Assembly (NCBI GenBank): GCA_025352685.1
Contig: JANXSN010000053.1
Span: 53,364 to 117,363, forward strand
DNA from: Sphingomonadales bacterium
Lineage (GTDB): Bacteria; Pseudomonadota; Alphaproteobacteria; Sphingomonadales; Sphingomonadaceae
Length of the DNA: 64,000 nucleotides
Reading direction: 5' to 3'
The number at the start of each line of letters is the position of its first letter. Position 1 is the stretch's first letter. A model generated the notes under the pieces. It was not told where the DNA came from. It saw only the letters and a list, made by a program, of their open reading frames with translations, and made no database searches. This document shows positions 18,265 through 27,439 of the stretch, in pieces. The translations under genes and the position numbers were made by a program.

Positions 18265-18929
18265 AACCGGAACGGAAAAATATGGGTGACCCGAGCGCCC
18301 GAGACGCCGGCTTCGGCAAGTATCGACCTCCATTCGCCATGACGATAGCTTCGCGCGATCGAGAGCTGGCCGTCGTGGCGGACAATAGCGTGCCATCGCA
18401 TCAGGCGGGCAAGCAGTGGAAACCCGGTCCATGCAACGCCGTGGCGGTGCAGATCGTTGATAAACCAGCCGCGCGTCGCTTCCTTGTCCATGAATTGCAG
18501 AAAGTTGATCAGCTGTCCGTGGGTCATATGATGCGCGACCAGACTCGACAAGATCACGTCCCATGCTCCGCCGGACAGATCGGCGTAGTCGCCGGTCCGA
18601 TACTCGATCGCCATGTCGGCAGGGGTTGACGCCGACGCCGCAGGCGCGCTGCGCGGATTGAGGTCGATGCCGACAAGCTCGACCGGCTGACCGACTGCCC
18701 GAGACCACTTCGCAATCGCCCGCAGCATATCGCCGTCGCCGAATCCCACGTCGAGAATGCGGATTGATTCCTGCTTGGGCGAGATCTCTTTCAGGAAACG
18801 CAAGGTCGGCTGACGTGCCAAGGTGAGCGTGTTGACCTTTGCGAGATCGCGGACAACGGCCGCATAGGTGTCCGCGTCGAGGTCCTCGCTGTCCATCAAC
18901 TCGTCGGCAAGGGCGCGCTGAGCGAGCAT
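18243..18929 (-). CDS. Class I SAM-dependent methyltransferase
   Basis: A 228-residue methyltransferase. Motif I is IRILDVGFGDGDML near residue 60, the acidic residue of motif II is in LVGIDLNPRS, and GAWDVILSSLVAHHM is motif IV. An HGVAWTGFPLLARLMRWH stretch near the C-terminus is typical of the methyltransferases linked with type III polyketide synthases. The start overlaps the synthase stop by one base and the end overlaps the FAD gene, so all three are one operon. It most likely O- or C-methylates the polyketide. Confidence 0.85.
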   Translation of the reverse strand: MLAQRALADELMDSEDLDADTYAAVVRDLAKVNTLTLARQPTLRFLKEISPKQESIRILDVGFGDGDMLRAIAKWSRAVGQPVELVGIDLNPRSAPAASASTPADMAIEYRTGDYADLSGGAWDVILSSLVAHHMTHGQLINFLQFMDKEATRGWFINDLHRHGVAWTGFPLLARLMRWHAIVRHDGQLSIARSYRHGEWRSILAEAGVSGARVTHIFPFRLCVAKFR

Positions 18930-20005
18930 CAGCGGGTCCAGCCGAAACGAAAGCCCTCAGCGGCAAGACCGGGGCCGAACGCCAAGGCAACGCCGCGTTG
19001 CGGACGTCGCATGAACAGCCGCGCAAGCACGAACATCAGCGTTGAGGAGGACATGTTGCCAAAATCGGCGAGGACGCCTCGCGAGTCGGCCAGCGCGTCT
19101 GGATCGAGCGCGAGCGACGTTTCAACCGCATCGAGAATCGAGCGACCTCCAGCATGAATTGCCCACCCGTCGATGACCTGGGGATCTACGCCGCCGGTCA
19201 GAGCCGCCCGTGTCTTGGGGTCGGACAGGGCAGTGGCAATTCGTCCTGGTACCTCGCCTGACAAATGCATGGCAAAGCCGGTGTCGCCAACCGCCCACGC
19301 GATAAGCCCCTCGCTGTCGGGCAGGGTAGCGGCGAACGGCGCTTCGAGGGTTAGTCCTTCACCGCCGGCTTCGACGATCGCCGCGCCCGCACCGTCACCA
19401 AATTGAAGCATGGCCAACAGCGGCTCGATATCAGTCGCTGGTTGCAGATGGAGCGTGGATAACTCGACAGTCACAACCAGTACCCGTGCATCGGGCTCGG
19501 ACCGGACGATATGTCGCGCGGTCTTGAGAGCAGTTACTGCCGCGTAACAGCCCATGAACCCGATAAGCACACGCTCTACGCCGTCCGACAGACCCAGGCG
19601 TTCGCACAAGATCTGGTCGATACCAGGAGCAGTGAATCCAGTGCAGCTCGCGACCACGATATGGCTGATTCGGCCAAGCTCGCCGAGCTTGGCGATCGCC
19701 AGCAGCGCCAGCCTCGGCGCGGCTTCGGCATAGATCGCCATACGTTGCGAGGTAGGCGGCATTTGTCCATCTGCATAAAACCCGGCCTCGCCGACGGGCG
19801 AGGCGCCGCCCGGCCCCAGGGGAAACACGGACCAGCGGTGATCAATGCCGGCACGGCCGGCCATCCGGTCGAAAATCGCCGTGCCGCGGCGATGGCCGAG
19901 CCGCGCGCGGGCCCACCCAATGAACGCCTGATGGATATCATGGTCAGGTACTGCACCGCCAATGGCGGTAATACGGGCAAGGGCGGGGACGCGCGGCACA
20001 ATCAT
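18929..20005 (-). CDS. Type III polyketide synthase (chalcone/stilbene synthase family)
   Basis: Homodimeric ketosynthase that extends an acyl-CoA starter with malonyl-CoA. The catalytic triad can be placed: Cys 121 in VVASCTGFTAPGID, His 284 in GWAIHAGGRSILD, Asn 317 in ADFGNMSSST. The length of 358 is normal for bacterial members. It heads a three-gene operon with a methyltransferase and an FAD oxidoreductase. The same functional trio makes methylated, oxidised phenolic lipids in Streptomyces (srsABC), so an alkylresorcinol or alkylpyrone pathway is a reasonable inference. Starter and product are unknown. Confidence 0.93.
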   Translation of the reverse strand: MIVPRVPALARITAIGGAVPDHDIHQAFIGWARARLGHRRGTAIFDRMAGRAGIDHRWSVFPLGPGGASPVGEAGFYADGQMPPTSQRMAIYAEAAPRLALLAIAKLGELGRISHIVVASCTGFTAPGIDQILCERLGLSDGVERVLIGFMGCYAAVTALKTARHIVRSEPDARVLVVTVELSTLHLQPATDIEPLLAMLQFGDGAGAAIVEAGGEGLTLEAPFAATLPDSEGLIAWAVGDTGFAMHLSGEVPGRIATALSDPKTRAALTGGVDPQVIDGWAIHAGGRSILDAVETSLALDPDALADSRGVLADFGNMSSSTLMFVLARLFMRRPQRGVALAFGPGLAAEGFRFGWTR

Positions 20006-20074
20006 TATAGACCCAACGCGCGAGACAGCGCAGCGGGACCACGATGCCGCAGTTAACCAATCATTGGAAGCGTC

Positions 20075-20590
20075 ATGACTATAACAACGATTGTGGGTCG
20101 TTTTTTTCTTCTGATGATCGCGCTGGTCGCGACGCCGAGCATGGCACCGTCACAGTGCCGCCTGTGTGCCGCACCCACCGCGCCCCGGGTCATCGCCGCG
20201 CGGCCGCTGAACATCGAGATCGAAACTTCGCTCGATCTGGGCCGAGCAGCCGACAGCGGCCGCGGCGGGTCGATCGTGCTCGACGAACGGACGGGCGCCC
20301 GACACATTGTGGGGCTCACCGACCTGGGAGGCGTTGCGCTTACCGGGCGGGTCCGTTTAACCGGGGAGCCGTTTCGGCATGTCCGTGTCAGCTTGCCCGG
20401 CAGCGTCCGTCTGCTCTCGCCTGACGGCAGCGGCCTCGACGCTGTTGACCTGCGGACTGACCTGCCCCCTGACCCCGTTCTTGACGCCAATGGTAGGCTC
20501 GGCTTTGCGTTTGGTGGCCGACTAGTCGTCAAGGGTCGTACTTCGGGGGACTTTCGCGGACGCATCCCGATTGTCGCGGACTACCAATAG
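20075..20590 (+). CDS. DUF4402 domain secreted protein
   Basis: A 171-residue protein with a signal peptide (about residues 1-26), two Cys close together (CRLCAAP), and a DUF4402 body ending in the family's C-terminal strand (GRIPIVADYQ). DUF4402 proteins are small beta-rich exported proteins often found beside chaperone-usher genes, so this may be a minor subunit or adaptor. It is the first gene of a rightward surface locus and is divergent from the polyketide synthase. Confidence 0.82.
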   Translation: MTITTIVGRFFLLMIALVATPSMAPSQCRLCAAPTAPRVIAARPLNIEIETSLDLGRAADSGRGGSIVLDERTGARHIVGLTDLGGVALTGRVRLTGEPFRHVRVSLPGSVRLLSPDGSGLDAVDLRTDLPPDPVLDANGRLGFAFGGRLVVKGRTSGDFRGRIPIVADYQ

Positions 20591-20754
20591 CGGGTCGAAT
20601 GAACGCTGGACGTCAAGCGCAGAAGGTTCATGCAACATTTACCATTCGGCGAAATCGTTCCTGAACGCCTTTCGGTCCACAGGACCATGGTGGCCGGGAC
20701 GTGGGGTTCCGGGCTTGGGCAATTTACAGACCTAATTTAGGGGACCGCTCCATT

Positions 20755-21240
20755 ATGAATAAGATTTTCAAAGTGCTTGCGCTGACCGGTGTCATCACGC
20801 TCGGTTCGGGTGCTTCGGCTGCCAACGCAGCAACCGCTCAGGCGTTCGCCAAGGCGAACATCGTGAAGCAGATCACGATCACAAAGAATGCTGATCTCGA
20901 CTATGCGACGATCGTGACCGGCGCCACCGCCTCGACGGTTGTTGTCAGCCCTGCTGGCGTGCGTACATGCGGTGCTGGGCTGGTGTGTTCGGGCTCTCCC
21001 CTGGCAGCCAACTTCACCGTCGTTGGAACAGTGGGGCAAATTGCGCTTGTTACTGTTCCGGGAACTGTCTCGCTGACCTCGGCCGGCAATACGATGAGCT
21101 CGACACTTGTTTCTTCGGCGGCGACGATGACGCTCGCTGCCAGCAACACCTTGACCGTCGGCGGCACCTTGTCGGTTGGCGCGAACCAGGTTGAGGGCGT
21201 CTACAGCGGTCAATTCACCGTCAACGTCGACTATCAATAA
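20755..21240 (+). CDS. DUF4402 domain secreted protein, probable major surface subunit
   Basis: A 161-residue protein starting at the ATG at 20755 (MNKIFKVLALTGVITLGSGA), with a signal peptide cleaved near SAANA. The mature protein is Thr/Ser/Val/Gly-rich, has two Cys (RTCGAGLVC), and ends QFTVNVDYQ. The C-terminal alternating hydrophobic strand is what a donor-strand-type pilin would have. A strong hairpin follows the gene, so it could be made in excess over the chaperone and usher. Subunit status is inferred from context. Confidence 0.85.
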   Translation: MNKIFKVLALTGVITLGSGASAANAATAQAFAKANIVKQITITKNADLDYATIVTGATASTVVVSPAGVRTCGAGLVCSGSPLAANFTVVGTVGQIALVTVPGTVSLTSAGNTMSSTLVSSAATMTLAASNTLTVGGTLSVGANQVEGVYSGQFTVNVDYQ

Positions 21241-21258
21241 CGACTTTAAATCAACACG

Positions 21259-21288
21259 AAGTCCGCCAACCGTGAGGTCGGCGGGCTT
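21259..21288 (+). terminator. Hairpin terminator or attenuator between subunit and chaperone genes
   Basis: The arms AAGTCCGCC and GGCGGGCTT pair over nine bases with one G-T, and an inner ACC/GGT pair extends the stem around a GTGA loop. The T-run after it is weak (CTTCCTGCTGTT), so partial read-through into the chaperone gene is plausible. Confidence 0.7.
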
Positions 21289-21373
21289 CCTGCTGTTCGG
21301 CCTAGGGTTACCGGTATTTTAACCTTGGCTTGTTACGACGGCCTGGAACACTTCTAACAGGGCCGGACCAGCC

Positions 21374-22189
21374 ATGAACCCTAATCGACTGCGCCTTCTG
21401 GCGTTTTTTGCCGCGTGTATTTCTGCATCGCTTGCAGCGCCTGCCGGTGCCGCCGGCGATCTTCTTGTTGCTCCGACGCGACTCGTCCTCGAGGGCGGAC
21501 GCGGCACCGAAATTATCTTGAACAATGTCGGAAGTCAGCCCGCCACCTATCGAATCTCGGTCGAGCTGCGCCGCATGAATGCCGAAGGACGGCTCGAGGA
21601 AGTCGCCCCTGAAGGCGCGACCGAGAAGGAAAAGGCGACGCTGGCAATGATCAGCTATGCGCCGCGCCGTGTGACGCTGCCGCCCAATCAGCCGCAGGTT
21701 GTCAGGGTCGGGGCCCGCCTTTCGCCCGATCTTCCCGACGGCGAATACCGCGCGCACATGCTCTTCCGCGCCGTACCTGATGCAACGCCGGTTACCTCAA
21801 CTCCGCGTGCAGGCCTGTCGATTGCGCTGACACCGATTTACGGCGTCACCATTCCGGTGATCGTTCGAAAAGGCGCGCTTCAGGCCAGCGCGGCTATCTC
21901 TGCGGTCCATCTTGATCGGCAGGGCGGGCAAACAGCGCTGGCTTTCACGCTTGCCCGCAGCGGCAGTCGTTCGGTTTATGGCCGGTTGCGGGTAACGCGC
22001 CCCGGCGTTTCCAAGCCGCTGTACGAAGCGCGAGGGATCGCCGTTTATGCGGAATTATCTCAGCGGACGGTCAGCCTCGCGCTTTCGCCAGAAGCGGCGG
22101 CGCTGATGCCGGGCACTGTGACGGTCCAGTATCTCGAGGACAACGACACCGGCGGTTTGATCGCTGAATCACAGGCTGTCCTGCGCTAG
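21374..22189 (+). CDS. Periplasmic pilus-type chaperone (PapD-like)
   Basis: A 271-residue exported protein: signal peptide about residues 1-27, then an immunoglobulin-like chaperone domain (LLVAPTRLVLEGGRGTEIIL). The strand containing YAPRRVTLPPNQPQVVRVGA and the DGEYRAHMLFRA segment are typical of the chaperones beside DUF4402 genes. It would fold and cap subunits before export through the usher-like protein 26 bases downstream. Confidence 0.85.
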   Translation: MNPNRLRLLAFFAACISASLAAPAGAAGDLLVAPTRLVLEGGRGTEIILNNVGSQPATYRISVELRRMNAEGRLEEVAPEGATEKEKATLAMISYAPRRVTLPPNQPQVVRVGARLSPDLPDGEYRAHMLFRAVPDATPVTSTPRAGLSIALTPIYGVTIPVIVRKGALQASAAISAVHLDRQGGQTALAFTLARSGSRSVYGRLRVTRPGVSKPLYEARGIAVYAELSQRTVSLALSPEAAALMPGTVTVQYLEDNDTGGLIAESQAVLR

Positions 22190-22215
22190 GAAACGGAGAA
22201 CAAGGGACCTTCCCG

Positions 22216-24891
22216 ATGGTGCGCGCCGTGCGCGCGGTGTTGGCGCTTCTGGCCGGGGCTTTGGCTCTGGTCCAGGCAGCGCCTTCACGTGCGTGGACGC
22301 CCAATCCCGACGACGCGTTGCTCTTTGAAGTCCGGATGGGACAATACCGGGTGGGCGATGGCGTCCGAGGCTATGCGACGCCCGAGGGGGTCTGCGTCGA
22401 TCTCGCTGATACGGTCATTGCGCTCGATATCCCGATCCGCCTCGACAAACAGTCGCGCCGCGCAACGGGCTGGGCGTTCGAGGAGCGGCACACCGTTACG
22501 ATCGACCGCGCAAGCGGTGTGGAACAAATTGCGAACGTCACACAAAAAGTTGCGCCGCACGACATTCGCGATACGTCTGAGGGGTGGTGTGTTGCAACAA
22601 CTGCGCTTTCGCGCTGGTTTGGCGCTACGTTTACTGCCGATACCCCCAACTCGCTCCTGATCGTCAAATCGGATCGAAAGCTTCCGCCCGAGGCCGCCGC
22701 CGAACGGCGCGCCCGCGCAGCAATCGCGCGGCCGGCGACCAGCTTCGACTTGGCGAGCCTGCCCCAATCGCGGGTGAGCTTTAAAGGGATCAAGCCCCCC
22801 GCTCTCGACGTCGTCGCTAGCATTGGTGGTCTCAGGGACCGGCTCAGCGGGCAGCGGGTTGATGTCCAATATGAAATCTACGCTGCGGGCGAAGTGGGAC
22901 CGGTTGCCTATAACGCGCGCCTGTCTTCCAATCGTAACGGCGTGCCCGCGACGCTGCGTGTTCAGGCCTATCGCGCCGATCCTGCGGGTAACTTGCTTGG
23001 CCCGCTCAAGGCCACGACGGTCGCCGCAGGCGACATACAGGGATTTTCAACGCCCTTGGTCGCGGTGTCGAGCGCAGGTCGCGGCGCGGTGGTTACCAAC
23101 CGCCCCGTTGAACGGTCGGATCGCTTCGACCGTATCGATTTGCGAGGTGAATTGCCCAGGGGCTGGGACGCCGAACTATACCGCAACGGGCAATTGCTCG
23201 CTTTTGCGCAGGACCGCGCCGATGGTCGCTACGAATTTCTTGATGTCCCGCTTCAGTACGGCCAGAACCGGTTCGAGATTGTGCTTTACGGGCCACAAGG
23301 CCAGATCCGACGCGAGATCAGAAGCGTGCCGGTCGGCTTCGACAGCATACCGCCGCGCCAAACATTCTATTGGGCAGGGATCAACGAGGACGGCCGCGAT
23401 CTGCTCAATCTCGGCGGCACACCCGTTTTCGGTCCTGGCGGGTGGCGCGGCACATTCGGCCTTGAGCGGGGATTAAACGCCAAGACGTCAATTGCCGCGT
23501 TTGCCCACAGCTTGGTAATTGATGGCGCGGGGCGACAGAATTATGTCGAGGCCTCGATGCGCCATGCCTTTGGCTCGGCGCTTATCGAAGTGTCGGGGTC
23601 GGCCGAACTGGGAGGCGGGACTGCAATCCGTGCCCAGGCAGTGGGCGAGATCAAACAAACGCGTTACAGAATCGAAACAATATGGGCTGATGGTTTCCGG
23701 TCTGATCGCATCTTGCAAAATGTCACCGGTCTCCACAGCATCACCTTTGATCAGATATTCGGACAGGGAGTTGGGTCGATTCCAGTCAGCCTGGCGGCGC
23801 GCTTGACGACACGCTCAACTGGCGACGACACCATCGATATCACGTCGCGCGTCTCGGCCAATCTGGGGCGCGTTGCTCTTACCGGCGAGCTCCGCTGGCT
23901 CGAGGAGAAACACAAGGTCGGCCCTGATTCGCCTGGCGTCATGGACGCAGGTTTGCTCGCCAACGCCCGGATTGGTCGTGTCCGGCTCCGCGGCGAGGCA
24001 CGATTCCGCCTCGCTCCCGAAACACGCTTCGACAGCGCAACCGTTGTCGGCGAATGGTCGGCGGGGCGCGACGCGACGCGTGGTACGTCGTGGCGTGCCG
24101 AAGTTGGCTATGATCGCGCGATGGAGCGCGCACGCGCGGCACTTGGGTATATTCGCCGCTTCGACAAGCTGGCGTTGACGGCAAGTGCAGAGGCAGCGAG
24201 CGACGGCTCGGTTGCAGCCGGACTTAATCTTGCCTTCAGCCTCGGCGTCGATCCCCGAGATCGCGGCATTCGAATGACGGCCGACAAGCTTGCCTCGCGT
24301 GGCAGCGCGTTGGTGCGCGTCTATCGCGATCTTAACGGCAACGGACGCCATGACTTCAACGAGCCATGGGAAAAGGATGTGGCTGTGACGGCGGGACGGG
24401 TCCCGGTCGATCAGTCTACCAACGCCAAAGGTGAAACGCTGGTTGACGGTCTTGAACCCTTCCAGCCCGTTCTAATCGGTATCGACGCCAGTTCGCTGCC
24501 CGATCCCATGGTTCAACCCTCGCTTCCGGGTGTTGTCGTGACGCCGCGCCCCGGAGTTGTAGCAGTGATTGAGCTTCCGCTTGTGGGGGCTGGCGATATC
24601 GACGGTACCCTCGTCAGGGCGGCAGGCAGATCGATTGAGGGCGTTGATCTCGAACTCCTTGATTCCGAGAAGCGCGTCGTGGCGCGCACGCGCACGGACT
24701 TTGACGGGTTCTTCCTGTTCGATCGCGTTGCTTATGGGCGCTACACCGTGCACATTTCGCAGCTCTCGGCAGATGCAGCCAAGCTGTCGCCAGTGCTGGC
24801 GACATGGGCCGACGTAGGGCCACAACTGCCATCGGCACACATGGGCGCGGTCGCAGCCGCGCCGGCGACGGTCCAAGCAGCACAAAAATAA
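22216..24891 (+). CDS. Outer-membrane usher-like protein with C-terminal carboxypeptidase-regulatory-like domain
   Basis: An 891-residue exported protein, signal peptide ending near PSRAW (residues 1-27). The middle (about 330-680) is a run of alternating beta-strands typical of an outer-membrane barrel. The C-terminal part has a Ca-binding-like motif VYRDLNGNGRHDFNEPWEKD and a carboxypeptidase-regulatory-like fold (GVDLELLDSEKRVVARTRTD). Context with a PapD-like chaperone and DUF4402 subunits points to an alternative-type usher exporting a surface fibre. The sequence is not a textbook FimD usher; no plug domain was recognised. Confidence 0.78.
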   Translation: MVRAVRAVLALLAGALALVQAAPSRAWTPNPDDALLFEVRMGQYRVGDGVRGYATPEGVCVDLADTVIALDIPIRLDKQSRRATGWAFEERHTVTIDRASGVEQIANVTQKVAPHDIRDTSEGWCVATTALSRWFGATFTADTPNSLLIVKSDRKLPPEAAAERRARAAIARPATSFDLASLPQSRVSFKGIKPPALDVVASIGGLRDRLSGQRVDVQYEIYAAGEVGPVAYNARLSSNRNGVPATLRVQAYRADPAGNLLGPLKATTVAAGDIQGFSTPLVAVSSAGRGAVVTNRPVERSDRFDRIDLRGELPRGWDAELYRNGQLLAFAQDRADGRYEFLDVPLQYGQNRFEIVLYGPQGQIRREIRSVPVGFDSIPPRQTFYWAGINEDGRDLLNLGGTPVFGPGGWRGTFGLERGLNAKTSIAAFAHSLVIDGAGRQNYVEASMRHAFGSALIEVSGSAELGGGTAIRAQAVGEIKQTRYRIETIWADGFRSDRILQNVTGLHSITFDQIFGQGVGSIPVSLAARLTTRSTGDDTIDITSRVSANLGRVALTGELRWLEEKHKVGPDSPGVMDAGLLANARIGRVRLRGEARFRLAPETRFDSATVVGEWSAGRDATRGTSWRAEVGYDRAMERARAALGYIRRFDKLALTASAEAASDGSVAAGLNLAFSLGVDPRDRGIRMTADKLASRGSALVRVYRDLNGNGRHDFNEPWEKDVAVTAGRVPVDQSTNAKGETLVDGLEPFQPVLIGIDASSLPDPMVQPSLPGVVVTPRPGVVAVIELPLVGAGDIDGTLVRAAGRSIEGVDLELLDSEKRVVARTRTDFDGFFLFDRVAYGRYTVHISQLSADAAKLSPVLATWADVGPQLPSAHMGAVAAAPATVQAAQK

Positions 24892-25097
24892 GGGCTGGAG
24901 TACCGCCACGAGTTAACGTCGCCCGAACGACCGCCCGACAGCATCCTCTGGCATGTCTGCACGGCTGGCGGCAGTCGTTTCGCGTAGCTTCTGCAAACGA
25001 TTTGCATATGTCTGGTGGCGGCTCGACAACGCCAGGGTTTCGCTCGCGCGTTCGACAGCAATCGAACCGCCAGCGGTAAATCAACTAATGAATGGTA

Positions 25098-25115
25098 AGG
25101 CCTAGCATTACAGTT
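25098..25115 (+). repeat. Left inverted repeat of the IS701-type element
   Basis: AGGCCTAGCATTACAGTT; its reverse complement is found at 26519-26536 with one mismatch. The transposase stop codon lies inside this repeat. Confidence 0.85.
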
Positions 25116-26470
25116 GCATTCTAGATTTGACGTGAGCTTTGCGTGCGGCGGCCTGGTGCGCACGTCTCCAGCATGACCACGCAATGACATAGGCAGGCTG
25201 GATGCGGCGCTGTGCGAGCCGGATGGCGAGGCGGCGTACTTCCTGTATTGACCAGCGGATCAGATCCGGATGGTTCTGGTTCTCAGTCTTTTTGGGGGCG
25301 TCAGGGTGTTGGCACGGTACCGGATGACCGCCATCATCGCGAACGCCAGCATGACGAGCGACACGTGCCGGTGCCAGCCATGCCAGGATCGGGTTTCGTT
25401 ATGGTCGAGACCGAGTTCGTTCTTGGTGGTCTCGAAGCTGTCCTCGATCGCCCAGCGGTGACCCTCGACGGCGACCAGGGCCTGGATGGCTGTTCCCGCG
25501 GGGCACCAGGTCGTGAAGAAGGCAAACTCGCCGTCACTGATAGTGCGCCGGATCAGCAAGCCACGGGTCCACAGACCGGATTTCGTCTCGTCATATTCGT
25601 CGGCATGGAGATCGGCGAGTTCGAGGTACGCCCAGTCGTGAAGCCGCGCACCTTTCGTGCCCTCGCCGGCCGAAAGACGTTGCCATGCCGAAGGGGCAAG
25701 ATCGCGGGCAATTTCTGCAGCAGTGCCGGCGATGGCTGGCTTGCCTGCCCATGAGCCAAAATGATGATCGGACCTGACCCCAGCACATAGCCTTTGCACG
25801 CACGCCGCAGGGCCTGCTCGACGTCGCCGACACCATAAACAGCATCCGCTGCGACCCAGGAGAACGGGACGCCTGCCGAGATGGCCCGGCGGATCATCTG
25901 CACCGCCAGCGCGGGCTTGGTGGCAAAGGCCGTGTCGCCCGGAACATGAGCGGCGGCGAGCCGCGCGGCATCACCAGTCCAGCTTTTCGGCAAATACAAA
26001 GCGCGGTCTATGAAAGCATGGCCGCGCGTGGACACATAGGCTGCAAAGACGCCGATCTGGCAGTTGGTGATCTTGCCGGCAGAGCCAGTATATTGGCGTC
26101 CCACGCCGCACGATGCCTTGCCCTGCTTGAGAAAGCCCGTCTCATCGATCACCAGAACCGCCACCAGAACCGCGTCGTCAGCGCCAAGATGTTCGACCAC
26201 ATAGCCGCGCACGATGTCGCGCAATCCGTCGGCATCCCACCGCCCTCGACCCAGAATGGCTTGCTGGCGCCAGGGTCCGGGATCGCCTGCTGCTTCAGCC
26301 CGAATCCACCCCGTCTTGCGGCGCTCGTCACCCAGCAACCCATCAAGGAAAAATCCGGCCGAAGCCGCCACACGCTCTTGCGTGAACAGCCCGCTCATCC
26401 GAGCCTTTACATCCCTCAAAGAAGAAGCCCAAAGCTCCAGCGTCGTCTCGATCGATGCACCCATCACCAC
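25108..26470 (-). pseudogene. IS701 family transposase, two frameshifts
   Basis: The full transposase can be read only by changing frame twice. The first part (from 26470) runs from ETTLELWASSLRDVKARM through VLVIDETGFLKQGKASCGV to ACKGYVLG. There a G-run of four (25778-25781 on the plus strand) appears one base short, and the next frame continues SDHHFGSWAGKPAIAG to ANTLTP. At the next homopolymer (about 25290-25300) another base is missing, and the third frame gives IRWSIQEVRRLAIRLAQRRI to the TAA at 25108. Both lesions are single-base homopolymer losses, which real decay or a sequencing error could explain. Confidence 0.88.
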
Positions 26471-26518
26471 AGCCTCCTACCATGGAGACCCATTGATTCA
26501 GAGTTCGGTTAACTACGA

Positions 26519-26536
26519 AACTGTAATGCTAAGCCT
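26519..26536 (-). repeat. Right inverted repeat of the IS701-type element
   Basis: AACTGTAATGCTAAGCCT, the inverted partner of 25098-25115. Confidence 0.85.
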
Positions 26537-26874
26537 CCCGCTGCTCCAGCGACGGTCTTTGAGCCACTGGATCTTCATGATTTTCTTGGCCGGCACAGGA
26601 ACTTTGGTAGCGATTTCTACAGCGCCCCGGATCTAAAAGGGGATGCTGTCGGCAGGGGATCGATCTCAAAGACGACGCGGCGGAGGAGGAGTGTCCGCCT
26701 TCAACCACCGATACCCAGCTTCAACTAATTCTCAATCGGCCCAAGCTCACGTGCGCCGGCAATGCCGCCGCGGCGCTGATCGCTTCCAGTTGGTCGGCTT
26801 GCGCTGCTTCCCTCGCCCATCGAAGAGGGTCCATTTGCTGATTGTTAACCATATTGGGCGGAAGAGTACCCCGC
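26537..26874. other. Intergenic stretch next to the IS element
   Basis: No convincing gene in 338 bases. A 36-residue frame (26526-26636) begins inside the inverted repeat and contains one hydrophobic stretch (WIFMIFLAGTGTLVAIS); it could be the tail of a membrane protein gene cut by the insertion. The last 40 bases hold the promoter or leader of the next gene. Confidence 0.4.
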
Positions 26875-27213
26875 ATGGAATACGATCCTGTTCAAGAGGT
26901 ACGTCTCGCCCACAAAGATGCGTACGCTGAAATTTACGATGTCGTATCCGATGCGGCGGCATCCCCGTCGCTGGCGCTTCCGACAGGCGCCCAGAACCGC
27001 CTTTGGTTGGCTCTGGACCAGCTGCGAGCCTGCAACGCGCCAAGCGAAGACATCGAATTCGCGCAGGGAATCTCGGTGACATTGCACGTTGCTGCCCATG
27101 CACTCCGCCGTTCGCGTCGGGGCAACATCGTGCTCAAACAGAATCTGTCTCACTACCTCACGACGACGGCTGGCGAGTGGCTCAAGCAGCTTCCCATGCA
27201 GCTCAGTGCGTAA
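26875..27213 (+). CDS. Hypothetical protein
   Basis: A 112-residue soluble protein starting at the ATG at 26875 (MEYDPVQEVRLAHKDAYAEI). It is mostly predicted helix, with an Arg-rich middle (HALRRSRRGNIVLKQNL), and has no membrane segment or signal peptide. I recognise no family. Composition is like the surrounding chromosome. It lies between the IS element and the large c-di-GMP protein, which is on the opposite strand and ends 227 bases downstream. Confidence 0.55.
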   Translation: MEYDPVQEVRLAHKDAYAEIYDVVSDAAASPSLALPTGAQNRLWLALDQLRACNAPSEDIEFAQGISVTLHVAAHALRRSRRGNIVLKQNLSHYLTTTAGEWLKQLPMQLSA

Positions 27214-27439
27214 TCGACGCTGCAGGACGAGGATTGCTTTCACAGTGCGCCGACACGGGTGAGCTCAAAGCCAACAGGCCCCATATCTGAAACGCACGAG
27301 ACCGGGATCGCTCGAACGCATGGGAGCGCGATTGCCGATGGGAGAGTCGGCAAGGGATCCGGTTTGATGCGAGCCCTGCGCCACCAAGCTCTTCGTACCC
27401 TGCGAACACTGTTGCGTAACGAGCAACCCGGTCATGGCG

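Larger units (their letters stand above)
25098..26536 (-). mobile_element. IS701-type insertion sequence, inactivated
   Basis: An element of about 1.44 kb with imperfect 18-base inverted ends (17 of 18 match) and a single transposase reading frame broken twice. The four bases outside the conserved CATTACAG core are CTAG on the left and CTAA on the right, nearly the 4-base YTAR target duplication I recall for this family. It sits directly after the usher-like gene. Confidence 0.85.

Noticed and set aside
18265-19026. N-terminal extension of the FAD oxidoreductase frame
   Set aside because: The extension runs through the methyltransferase gene in another frame and has no FAD-domain similarity; the GxGxxG start at 18264 is right.
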